Shown here in pieces: positions 21,358 through 32,064 of a stretch of DNA of 64,000 nucleotides (its first letter is position 1; each line of letters opens with the position of its first letter). Below the pieces are notes generated by a model, which did no database searches, had not been told where the DNA came from, and saw only the letters and a list, made by a program, of their open reading frames with translations. This DNA is from Madurella fahalii (Eukaryota > Ascomycota > Sordariomycetes > Sordariales): NCBI GenBank assembly GCA_029876055.1, contig CM056875.1:4861001-4925000 (forward strand), read 5' to 3'. The translations under genes were made by a program, and so were the position numbers.

Positions 21358-23227
21358 GTTTTGCCGTCCTAGGTGCCAACTCTAGCTACCTAGCCTCAAC
21401 ATGCTACTGTACCTACTACCCTCTGGAAGTCCCTGCCTGTCCCCCTCCCGGTAACACGGTCGCGATCAATTGAATACCTCGCAGTTCCACATCCCAAACG
21501 ATCAACCGTTGTGCAAGGGCTGCGTATTAATCGCTCAGGTCAGGGCAATTGGTTGATACCACTTTTTTGCGATTAACCAACTGCTGATGGAATGGTACAA
21601 GCAAGTCGCCCATCTACAGATACGCCGCGCTGAGCGCTTGCACCCTAAATAACCCAATGCGATCAACGGATCTGAGTGTAAATAGCAGATTTGAACAGTT
21701 CCAGCCTGGCTCCGGTCGTAAGTACTCATGGAAATACGATTCTTGACTCCGGTTGCAATTACTTATAACGATGCGATTCAATTGATATGCGTGTCCGGCT
21801 CACCGCCTGCCTGTTTGAAAGGCGATGAGCGGAAGTTGGGCGGATGCGACGTAATTACTACAGTAGAATGAGACGGGTCCTACAATACGTCGAGACCTCC
21901 TCGAAAAAAAATTCATACAGTTCGACTCGAACTCGAGAGCTTGGGATCATTAAAAAAAAAAACTGACAAAGCATCCTCTTGAGTAGGAGACATAACTCAT
22001 TTGACCATATGTGGTTGTTCTTAGGTATTAGTTACAGCCCACATTTTTCCCTATATACCTCATAATGTGGGCGCGCCCAGTTTTACGTCGACCGAAGCCT
22101 GTCAAGGTTCGGCGCCGACTCCGCTCGTCGAGGCGCTGGCCGCATCGCCTTGCCGTTGGGAGGTGACACATACAGCGCGTTGCGTCACTGTGTTACGGAA
22201 TTTAAGCTCTGATGAAGCGGTGGCTTGTTTGTGCGAGCACAGAAATTGATGCCATGGATGCTCGCGCCCCTCTTCATCACAGAGTATGCCAGCCATCTTC
22301 TGCCTCCATTTTAATTGTGCTTCGGCCACCATACTGCAAGCAACGTATCGCATCCAAATTGATCACTTCCCCTTCCAAGCGTGGAGGCATGTGGTGGAAA
22401 TGGTGTGTTCTGTGCCATGGAATAGTGGCGGAGGAGGTTGTCAGGCCCAGGATGGGAAGATGGCCGCACAGGCCATCCTCCAACAGCAACCCAAACACCG
22501 ACAACTGCTGCGGGCATGAGAACGACGGTGTGCAATGCACGTACGGAAAGATTTAATGGCGTCGTCATGGGAGATGGACACGATTCTCTTTCGATCTCCT
22601 TCGAGTCACGAGTAAACCCATGAGCTCAATGGAAAAAAAAAAGTGATCGACTTGAAGCCGAGATGGGTGCCAAAAATTTGAGCATGTCTTGCCTGCTCCA
22701 AGACCCGAGTCGAAACCCAGGTGGACAGCTCCCAAGGAGAGCGTTCCCGCCGCTCCAAGGGGACAACCTCGGAATTCTCCTCATCGGTTGCCATAGACTA
22801 CTCCAGAGATGCTAAAGGGGAAAAAGAGAAGAAGAGACGAGACGGGAGATGCGAAGGTATTTATGATCGTGCCGACCGGACGAGCGTGCCTGCCTACAAC
22901 CTGAACGTCGGAGCGTTGTCGGGCAATGTGGATATCTCAACGAAGGTAGTTGCGGGTGAGGACGAGGTATACGGAGGGTGGTCATCTGAACGCACTTACC
23001 AGTTCACCCTTGGCTGTCCGGGTCTCTTCTCGTTCTTTCCCGGGAAGCGGGAACTTGCTATCTAGCACGAGCTGGCAAAGTGCAAACGTGGGAAGACAGT
23101 GGATGGGCCAGGCTTGCCAGGGTAGGTACTATGTGTCCCGGTCACCGCGAAGACTTTGGGGTCCTGCTGCACGCGGGGAACTCGACAAATACGATTGCTT
23201 TAGGTCAGTTAGGCTTCACGAGAAGGT
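21358..23227. other. Non-coding part of decayed block
   Basis: No gene was recognised. The stretch contains two A-runs (21950-21962 and 22630-22640), the first next to a GTTCGACTCGAAC palindrome. Open frames are short and overlap on both strands. Confidence 0.4.
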
Positions 23228-24705
23228 ATGATGCTGTCATGGACCGGGCTCGCGGAGCAGGTGCCGGCTGATCAGACCCACACCCGCATGCGCCACCCCC
23301 AGGTACGCTCTCGCTCGTCTGGACCACCATCTTTGCCTGCACGTGGACGGTGCTGCACCTCAATGTTCCGGGCCGGAACGAGAGCGCGTGGAGGAGAGGG
23401 TTACGCAAAACCAAATGGATAACTATCAACATGCTCTTCTTCGAGTTCGTCTTCTCTAAGGCTGTCTGCGATCTCCGGCTGGCCCTCGACGAACTACGCT
23501 AATTCGACACGACTCTTCGAATATTACAGGATAATCGAAATCGGCGGAATGTGCAAGATGCAGAGCCGATTACGTGGACCATGGCCTACCATGGCCAATC
23601 TCATGGCTCTCGGGTCTCTCATGGCCAGCCACAAGTGGTGCCGGAAGATGGAGTACCCGCCACGGGCGAGACTCCTCTATTGCCTCCTGGGACTCCAGCC
23701 GCCGCCCCCGCCGCTTGATTCGGAGACTCCGGGGGAAGCAGAGGGGAACCACAGCATCCCGACACCGTCACCACCAAACTGGCCAGAAGAAGCGCATAAT
23801 GCGGAAAACGGCCAACCCAGACCGGACAGCGTGCCTCCGGAGTCGGTCTCTGAACATCATAAGTCGGGGGAGGATCGGGAGCTGTCTTTACCAAGGCAGA
23901 GAAGCCCAGGCATAGGCATCAGCATAGCCGGTTCTCGTCACGGGGGGAGCGAGCGACTCGGAAAAGTCAGAAAGAACATTGCAGATAAAATGGTGAACAA
24001 CACAAGTATGGACCGCCGTGCATCCGTCCTACACCCAGATGGGTGGCATTCTGTACCCGGATGTCCAACGCCGCGAAGCCGACGAGCCTGTTTACCCTCA
24101 CCGCGTCCAAACTCACGCCGCGGTATGCTTGGGACGGGGGCCATCCGCTTATGTACCTCATCCTAGGAGACAAGGACATCCAAGACAATGAGCAAGGCAG
24201 ACTGGTTCCTGAAGGCCATCGCCGTTCTGCAGAATTACCTGGCTAGTTCTCAGTGTGGCCGCCCGCAGCATTGCAGGGCTGCCCGTCACCCAAATTGAGA
24301 TCGCTACCATTGCCTTTTGCTGTTCTGGCGATCGCTATCTATCTGGCGAACTGGTGGAAACCCAAGGATATCACACAACCAACCATCCTACAAGTCATGT
24401 GAGCCGGGGACATGACTGTCAACTCCTTTAACCATACACGTACCCATTTACCCTCCGTCTCTGGTCGCCCAAAAAGGCTACGAAGGCCACGATATCCATA
24501 CACGACATCGAGCGGGTGCTCAACGACTTTGTTTGGATGGAGGGGCTTACTACGCCTTTGATATTTTTCCTCACGGCCGCATCGTCCCCGGTCTTTGGCG
24601 GCCTGCACTGCCTTGCGTGAAACTTTAAGTTCCCTACTCAGCTCGAGTTTTTTCTGCTGGAGGGCTGCAAGCATGACCTCGGCCATCCTGTCTGTAACTA
24701 ACTAC
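23228..24705 (+). pseudogene. Degenerate multi-pass membrane protein, fungal family
   Basis: Pieces of one Pezizomycotina membrane-protein family of unknown function appear in order on the plus strand but in different frames. The N-terminus is at 23228 (MMLSWTGLAEQ). The conserved GTLSLVWTTIFACTWTVLHL block starts at 23302 and runs through KWITINMLFFEFVFSKAV to TAA 23500. SKADWFLKAIAVLQ is at 24191, LVLSVAARSIAGLPVTQI at 24243, and IYLANWWKPKDI about 24335-24375. The near-terminal GGLHCLA-stop-NFKFPT block is at about 24600-24640, where the conserved Trp codon is TGA (24618-24620). At least four frame changes and several stops make this non-functional. The first change coincides with a five-C run at about 23295-23300. 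Confidence 0.78.
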
Positions 24706-24740
24706 ACTCAGAGTCAGCCTCTCTCCCTAACTATCTCTCC

Positions 24741-25299
24741 ACCACGTTCACAGAGACACAGCCCACATCGACACTTCTCGCTAAGCTTAAGCTGCTGGAG
24801 GCAATTGCCCAGCCAATGATGGGACCTTATGATGCCCCCCCCCCCCCCACCTTCAATTCCTGGGACGAACAGGAGCTGGCGGCTGTCGTATCCGTGCCGA
24901 AAGGCTCGAGGAACTGGGAGCAGAAGCCATACAGCGCCGATGTGGAAAATGCGTGCCCGAGCCGGCGCAAAGTGGGAAGACCACACCACCACGGCGCGGG
25001 ACTACGTCTCCTTCTACGCATCGTTCCGGCAGTTCCAAATGCTACGGCAGCAGGACCTCAGTGGCGACTTCAATTACGTGCCCGATTTCCGCCAGCTCTT
25101 GTTCAGGGAGATCTGGTTCAGGGAGGCCGAGAAACTGGAGGCTCTGGGAAACCGGCACGCCGAGGTGCTCGACTTCTGGCGCGACTACGAGCGCTTTGAC
25201 AGGAGCAAGATAGCCATGCCCGCCGATGCTATGCCCAACACCACCTGCATCGACCAACTGCTGCTGTCGTTCGCCACAGACGAAGGGGGTCTTGGCTAG
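24741..25299 (+). pseudogene. Unrecognised coding-like fragment after poly(C) tract
   Basis: A plus-strand frame at about 24741-24930 encodes TSTLLAKLKLLEAIAQP then a proline run made by a poly(C) tract (24836-24849). A protein-like segment AERLEELGAEAIQRRC follows in another frame. From about 24966 a third frame encodes about 110 residues of strongly protein-like sequence (KWEDHTTTARDYVSFYASF … IDQLLLSFATDE) ending at TAG 25297-25299. The pieces may be one broken gene or exons with introns that I could not place. I do not recognise the family. Confidence 0.45.
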
Positions 25300-27005
25300 G
25301 ATGGGTGCGTTACGGCTAGGGTGCGAGCTCGCGTCGCGCTTCGATTCCTGGTCATCTGCAGCGGTATCCTCTACGCGTCCTCCCGCCTCGTGATCATCGT
25401 TCTCCTCTCCACTAGTCTTAGGACGGTACCCGTTGGCGTCTACTAGAACATGCCATGGACCCGGTTCCTGCCGAAAATTTCTTAAAGGCAATGTGTGACC
25501 CAGGTTGGAGGAATGAGAGGCACAAAGCTTCTGAGGCACGCCGTTCCGTCCCAGTGATGGTGTTCTACTGGTCGAGGCCGCGCCCTCGCATCGCTGGTGA
25601 TCTGCAAGAGTTAGTTGTCGTCGGGAAGGAACCAACCGGTCGCTGCCGCCACCCTATCACTTGTTGATCTTTGTCTGTCTCCAATTAAAGACCGGCCGCG
25701 TATCAACCACTCCAGCTCTTGTAGGGATAACCATCACCAACGCCGAGGAACAGAGCCCACACTCTACAGCCTTGCTTACGTAGCCCATTCATGCGGATTG
25801 CTCTGTCTTGTCCACAAATCTGACCCGTGTGTTCAATGGATAAACGTCTCAGTTACCGGCCATCAGGTGGATAGTAGTTAAAGGTGAGGGCACCACGGCG
25901 GTTGTGCCGGCTCAGAGAAGTATGTATCTATATTCTTGTTACACTTGGCAGTTGGAGATCCTTAGAGAGGGGATCGTCACCTCGTCACAATCCGCTCTTT
26001 GTAGCAATATCACGCTTTGAATGGATGCCTTTCACCAGTTTATGCTTGGGTCCTAAAGTTTGCATCGTGAAATTGGCAGCTCTGTTTCTGCCCCTTGTCC
26101 GAGTATAACTGGCCGGCATGGCCTCGAGGCCAGGTATCAACGCTCCTGTTGGATACTGAGTCTGCCCGTAGGTTAAGAAGTCTGGCTACTCGATTGGCGC
26201 TCAGGCATTCAATCCACCAACTGTGTGACTCTGTTGGGCAGCGGTTCGCCTAACCTGCCCTCGATCGCGAGTATCATGGAATTGAGATAATTGAGATGCT
26301 TGCTGCTCACTGAGACGCTAGTATTCTACCCCAAATCCGCGGATCTCAAACTCAGCCAAGTGTATGTCCTAATGCAGCGGATCGGTGAGAGTTGCGGATC
26401 AAATTCGAAAGACTTGTGAGACTTACGCCGACGTGCTTGATCCGTCCCTCCACTGCCGGCGTCGAGGGTGGCGGGTTATGTTACACTGTATTATATTGCA
26501 TATCTGGGATTGAGTGCGGTATATTTTTACCATTGGTTAGGATATACGACGCCAAAGGAAATAAAAGGAGTAGAAGGAAAAGCAGAATCGTGGTAAGGAA
26601 CCGAAGGCATAAAAGTATTTATCGTCAAGAGTTGACCTCGTGATCCAGCAGCTGGTACATGGGGCACCAGGAATAAGGGACAAAATTTAGGCCCGTACAC
26701 TGGGTTATAATTGGCTGATGCCGCACCCAGGTGAACCATGGCCGGCCAGTCAGAAAATGGAAGCGTCGACGGCAACACATGGATTACAGCCTCTAGGCAG
26801 CCGAAACGCCGCAACGGTTGTTATCTAATTCCTTGCCATGTGCCAAGGGCTCTCTGGAGCCCCTGAGTTGTTGCTGACGCGCTATATCTCACTTCAATTT
26901 CTTGTCGGCAATGGAGCTATCAATCGTATTGTTCTCTACATTTGCAGGGGAATGACCCCTGAAGTTATTGATTAAGCGCCTCTCAAAGTGGCAGGGAGTT
27001 CCGCC
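25300..27005. other. Intergenic upstream of GH55 gene
   Basis: No intact gene. It holds the second copy of the short repeat (26728-26795) within a 95-codon minus-strand frame that is otherwise unrecognisable. It also includes the GH55 promoter. Confidence 0.45.
26728..26814 (-). repeat. Diverged repeat, copy B
   Basis: Matches copy A at 21287-21340 and translates to VIHVLPSTLPFSDWPAMVHL on the minus strand. Only the 5' end of the element is recognisable here; the retropepsin-like part does not follow. Confidence 0.65.
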
Positions 27006-29615
27006 ATGAGGGCTCCTCTTTTAGTTGCGGCATTGTTGGCCGCTTCTGCCGCCCAGCAGTTCCCAGACACACCAGAAGTACTCGCGAGACAAGCATGTCA
27101 AGGGCCGGTTGAAGGAAACCCTCAGACTTGGTGGCGCGCCCAGATCCGTCACAATGGAACGACCCCCTATGCTGCCGATTCAACGTTCCAATACTACCGT
27201 ACAGTGGTTCAGTATGGGGCAGACAGCTCTGGCGCTGAAGACTCCTCGGATGCGTTCAACCACGCCATCGACGGTAGGTTATATAGTCCCTAACAAGGAA
27301 GCGTCGATTCTCATGAAATGATACAGCATGGAATCGGACGGGAAACACCGTAACCACATTGCCAGCATACGTCTATGTGCCTCCCGGTACATACCTGATC
27401 AGAAAGCCCATCCAGATGCTCGTCAACACCTTCTTGATTGGCGACCCCTTAAGCCCTCCTACGCTGGTTGCAGACCCAGCACTTGAGACGAACCCCGTCA
27501 TCAACGGTTACGACGATCACCAAGGGGAAGGCAGTTCAACCAAGAATTTTTACATGGCCGTGCGGAACCTCAATATCGACACTACCAGGATTGCTAGCGA
27601 TGTCAGGGCCGCAGCCATGGACTGGTCCGTCTCGCAGGCGTGCAGCTTGACTGATGTGCACATCAACATGCCCATGTTCTCGAGCCACGTGGGGATCACA
27701 ATGAACCAGGGCGGCTCGGGGAAAATCATTGCCGACTGTTCCTTCACGGGCGGAGCAGTTGGTATCCAGCTCGCAAACCAGCAGTACATGCTGAAGGGTC
27801 TCAGGTTTGATGGCTGCGGCGTGGGCGTCTCGGTTGTGAGGTCCCACGTCACGACGATCCAGGGCTGCAGCTTCACGAACTGCAACTATGGTGTCGATGT
27901 GGGCGGGGTGGACAGTACCGGAGCCCTGTCTATTGTTGATTCTTCCGTGTCGAGGTGCAATGCTGGTGTCAACGCCCATGTGAGCGGCAGTGGCCAAGGT
28001 TCGCTTGTCCTGGACGGCTTTGTTGTCAGCGATGCGATTGCCGTGAGGTCCTCGAGCGGCGCTACACTGCTTCAGGGGTCGGTACCTGAGGGACAGACTT
28101 GGGTAATGGGAAATACGTGGGTATCTCTTTGCAAATTCAGAAGGCGGCAGGACCTGACCGTACTACAGGAGTCCTGACGGATATCAGTCTGGCAGGACGT
28201 TCCCCATCCGAAGACCAACCGGACTCCTAGTGGATGGGAGATATTTCACTACGCCCTTGCCCCAGTATGCGAACTACGACATCAGCCAAGTCGTCAGTGT
28301 AACGGAGGACCCCGAGCACAGAGTCTACGGAGACAGTAAGCCTCGCTAACACGTCACAATGGATCTCCTTACTAATAGACCGCCAGACTCCCACGACGAT
28401 GGCCCAGCCATTAATGCCATCCTCCGCAAGAACGCAAACTGCAAAGTAGTCTTTTTCCCCCAGGGCATATACCGCACCAACGAGACCATCTACGTCCCCC
28501 CCGGCTCAAGGCTCGTAGGCGAAGTCTTCAGCGTCATCTCGGGTGTCGGTTCACATTTCTCCAATCCTGGCAGCCCACAGCCCATCATCAAAGTCGGCAA
28601 CCCGGACGAGCGCGGCGTCGCCCAGTTCACCGACCTCCTCTTCTCAGTCGCCGACATTCTCCCCGGCGCCATCATCGTCCAAGTCAACATGGCGGGGCCC
28701 CAGCCGGGGGACGTCGGCTTCTGGAATTGCGTCATCCGCGCCGGCGGCTCCATCGATTCCCTCGTTAGCACGCAATGCGGCGGCCCCGACCCCGCAAACT
28801 GCAAGGCGGCATTTGCCCTCCTGCATCTCACCCCAACCGCCTCCGCCTACCTCGAAGACGTCTGGGGCTGGGTAGCCGACCACGGGCTGGATCCGGACCT
28901 GCCCGCGCAAAACATCGCCGTCGGCCGGGGGGCCCTCGTGGAGAGCACCGCCCCAACCTGGCTGGTCGGGACCTCGTTCGAGCACTGCGTGCTGTACCAG
29001 TACGCCCTCCGGGGGGCGTCCAACGTCTACATCGGCCAGCACCAGACCGAGGCGCCCTATTGGCAGGGCGTAGGTTCCCCGCAGCGGGCTCCGGCGCCTT
29101 GGGCTGTGGACTCGGCGTATGGTGATCCGTCGTTTGATCACTGCGGAGCCGACGATGACGACCGGTGCTACCGCGCGTGGGGACTGCACATGGCCGATAG
29201 TGACCGCATCGTCATCCATGGGTCGGCCATGTGGAGTTTCTTCAACGCCATGAATGATGACCTCTGGAGCGACCCGCAGTGCACCCTGACCGGGGACATA
29301 TGCCAGACCAATATGGCGTTTGTCCAGGGAGCGAGGGCGACCTGGTGGTTCTCGGTTAGCAGCAAATCGACTGAGAATCTGGTGCTTGATATGGGCAGTG
29401 GTGGGGAGGATGGTGGTGGCGATGGTGCTGTTTTCACGTCACAGAGGGATAATCCGGGCGGTTGGGGGGCGGTCGTGGCTGCATATTTGAGGAATACGGG
29501 AGGTGAGGACGGGGACGGGGACGAGGACGGAGATTCGGGAGCAATGCATGCACAGATGTCGGTGATAGGGCCGATGGTGGTGGTTTGGGGGATTGTGTTT
29601 ACATTGATGCGATAG
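27006..29615 (+). CDS. GH55 exo-beta-1,3-glucanase, secreted
   Basis: Exons are 27006-27273, 27327-28116, 28169-28335 and 28387-29615; introns of 53, 52 and 51 nt were each placed so that family sequence continues. The product is 817 aa. ATG 27006 begins a clear signal peptide (MRAPLLVAALLAASAAQQ). Two right-handed beta-helix, pectate-lyase-3-type halves follow: the first from about residue 65 (TVVQYGADSSGAEDSSDAF), the second from about residue 410 (DDGPAINAIL, VVFFPQGIYRTNETIYVPPG). This tandem architecture defines GH55, whose members release glucose from the ends of beta-1,3-glucan outside the cell. The last 20 residues are hydrophobic after an acidic Gly/Asp-rich linker, which suggests a GPI anchor or membrane tether. 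For intron 3 an alternative acceptor at 28378 breaks the frame and was rejected. Confidence 0.92.
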
Positions 29616-30137
29616 AGACTCTGTTGGCCACTGAGCTTTTACAAGCCCCGAGATGAATTCCACAGCTGAAGTTTCCCGTTGTCTTTGGCACAAAACAAAA
29701 TGGAAGCCTCGGAAATAGATTGGGAACTCATGCGGGTCGGTAATCGGCTTTGCCTTTTGTACGCCAAATCCGTCTCGGCGATCGATTTGATGTTCCACGT
29801 TCCCGTCGACGATCCTTGGTGAGCTGCTTTCCCATTGTGGGGGTTAGCGAGAGAGGCCCGCTGTGGGCCCGCTGCAGCCCCGTCCGCAAGGCGCACATGG
29901 TGCCGTTCTGGGGAGAAGGCCTGGGAATGCGCCGAGGTTCATTCACATGTAACCAGCGTCATCGCGCCCGGGAACCACAAGGGCAGCGCCGAAACGCCGA
30001 TTGCGACTCCTCTATAACTTTGGCCGACCCCCACGAATTCTCCATTATTTGGACTTCAATATTTCTCCCCTCTAGCTATCAATATAACCAGCCCCGCGAA
30101 CCCTGTCTTTTCTCCAACCCCAAAACCACCGCCCAAA
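29616..30137. other. Promoter of SCP2 gene
   Basis: Spacer between two same-strand genes. No further feature was recognised. Confidence 0.4.
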
Positions 30138-30713
30138 ATGTCTCTCAAGAACGGTAAGCTTGCCATCTCATTGCGCTGATGTGGTCGGCGCCCCGGAACG
30201 CGGATCCCCTCCCCCGGCGCATCGCCCAAATCACATGCAATGCGGGTTCGAAATTCTAATGGCTGACACTGGCTGCAGATAAGTTCCCGTCCTCGGCGGC
30301 TTTCGACGAAATCAACAACGCGCTCAACGCCAGCGAGGCTGATCGCAAGGACGCTATCAAGCAAGGCAACGCCGTTTTCGCCTTTGTCCTCAAGAACGCC
30401 GCCGGCGAGACGGACAACTGGCATATCGATCTCAAGAACAAGGGCACTGTTGGCAAGGGCCTCGGCGACAAGCCCAATGGTGCGTTTGAGGCCTCATCTT
30501 TGGGAACAGTCAAAGACCGGCTTTACTGACAGGCACTCGTCGGTTACAGTTACGCTCTCCCTCTCCGACGCCGACTTTGGTGGCCTCGTCAGCGGCAAGG
30601 CCAACGCTCAGCGGTTATTCATGTCGGGCAAGCTCAAGATCAAGGGCGATGTCATGAAGGCCACCAAGCTCGACCCCATCCTCAAGAAGGCCCAGACCAA
30701 GGCCAAGCTCTAG
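30138..30713 (+). CDS. SCP2-domain sterol/lipid carrier
   Basis: 126 aa in three exons, 30138-30153, 30279-30479 and 30550-30713, with introns of 125 and 70 nt. The first exon holds only five codons plus one base (MSLKN). The whole protein is one SCP2 sterol-binding domain, including the family-typical LFMSGKLKIKGDVMKATKL near the C-terminus. Such stand-alone proteins (like yeast-type POX18 of Candida) bind fatty acyl-CoAs or sterols in peroxisomes. The last three residues are AKL, an accepted variant of the PTS1 import signal, which supports a peroxisomal site. It may serve beta-oxidation together with the dienoyl-CoA isomerase-like gene at 41-42 kb, but that link is only functional inference. 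Confidence 0.94.
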
Positions 30714-32064
30714 ATGCGGAGGGCCGTGGCCAAGGCGCTGGCTGTGGAAGTCTAATGATGCTGGATGATGATATACTGTATAATATCAATTTTCTTTGCG
30801 AAGATGGAAATAGCCCCTTTTCGGGACATGCAAAACGTAGCAAGGAATTGGGGGTTCGGCCGGAAAGTCTTGCGTGGGGGATACCGACGGGACGGGCCCG
30901 CTGCAACAAGTCGTGGCAACGCGAGATGGGCTTCTCTGGAAATATCATGTGATGTGGATTGGTCGTCCCGTCCTTTGGGGACGCAGCTACGCTTACCATA
31001 GGCTGCAAAGAAAGAATAAACTTTTGCTATTGACAGTGATGTCACGCAGAGCAGCGATTTCTACGGGCCTGACGGGCACACGGCCGACCCGAAACGAGTG
31101 GCCCCTTCCAACACCTTGATTGCGGCGCGTGGGAAACGATTGGCCTTCTAGCGTCACGTCACGAGGCACCCTTGATCAGGGGGTGAAATCAGCCTGCGCC
31201 CCGCGATGTCACACGCGGCCTCGTCGTCGAGACGGGGTGCCTCTTATGGCTATACCGGCAAGTCGCAACATCAGACATCTCCGCACCTTTGGAGCCCAAC
31301 AGCCGAAGAACGGCGGTCGAATGTTGAAAGGGAAACTAAGCTGAATTTGTGCCTGCATCCAATCAATCATCCGCGGGGAAAGTAAACTAAAAAGCCAAAA
31401 ACTGCGAGTTTTGCAGCAGCGGCCTGTCAAAAACCGGGCCTGTCACTGCTTGGCGCCGGCACCACCCGTTGCCTGATTCGCCTGGCCGTTTGCGTGCCTG
31501 AGGCTGTCGATGCGACTCCGCAGTCATCGATCGGAGCAGGCTGGTCTGTGCTCGCGCTGCTCTACAGGGTTCCAGCTGCCCGCGTTTTGCTCACTCAATT
31601 TTTTTTTCCCTGCCGTCCAAGCAACGGGTCGCTGGAGGCTCCTCCCCCCAAACACACGCTTCACTCGGTGCAGCCCGCCGTTCATCGCCTGCCTGCTCTG
31701 ACAGGAGACACGGCATCGCTGGATGCCCTTTTCTATCCGCATCTCCATTGGCACCATCGAGACGCTTATTTTATCTCCCCTTCTCTCCCATTGTCAGGCG
31801 CGTCCCGTGGGGACTTGGACTAGCTCAAAGACCGGTCCGCGCGCATCTCCCAAATCCTCCTTTCCCGGCCTAAAAAGCCGCCCATCCATCTCGACGCTCG
31901 ACGCGGCCAACCGGCGCGAGAAGCACCAGGACTGGATGCACGGGGTCACCACTCTTCTTACCTCGGTCACGTTGTGAATCGGTAACATCGGTTCCACCCG
32001 TCCTCCACCCCCCCCTCAGCGCTTTGCATCGCCGTCGAGCCTGAGCTCCGCAACGAGCGACACG
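30714..32064. other. Promoter region of FG nucleoporin gene
   Basis: 1.35 kb without a recognisable gene. C/T-rich tracts precede the nucleoporin start, as is common in filamentous fungal promoters. Confidence 0.4.

Noticed and set aside
21920..21965. GTTCGACTCGAAC near an A-run, resembling a B box
   Set aside because: The match is a palindrome with no tRNA fold on either strand.
22620..22740. Possible polymerase III gene on the minus strand (CGGCTTCAAGTC before an 11-T run)
   Set aside because: No A box, and no acceptor or anticodon stem can be drawn.
24618..24620. RIP mutation as cause of the TGG to TGA stop
   Set aside because: The changed base is not in a CpA context on either strand, and the region is not notably AT-rich.
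28336..28378. Shorter GH55 intron 3 ending at 28378
   Set aside because: It puts the downstream beta-helix domain out of frame; the acceptor at 28386 keeps it.
30240..30262. GGGTTCGAAATTC resembling a B box
   Set aside because: It lies inside an intron of the SCP2 gene and has no A box or cloverleaf.
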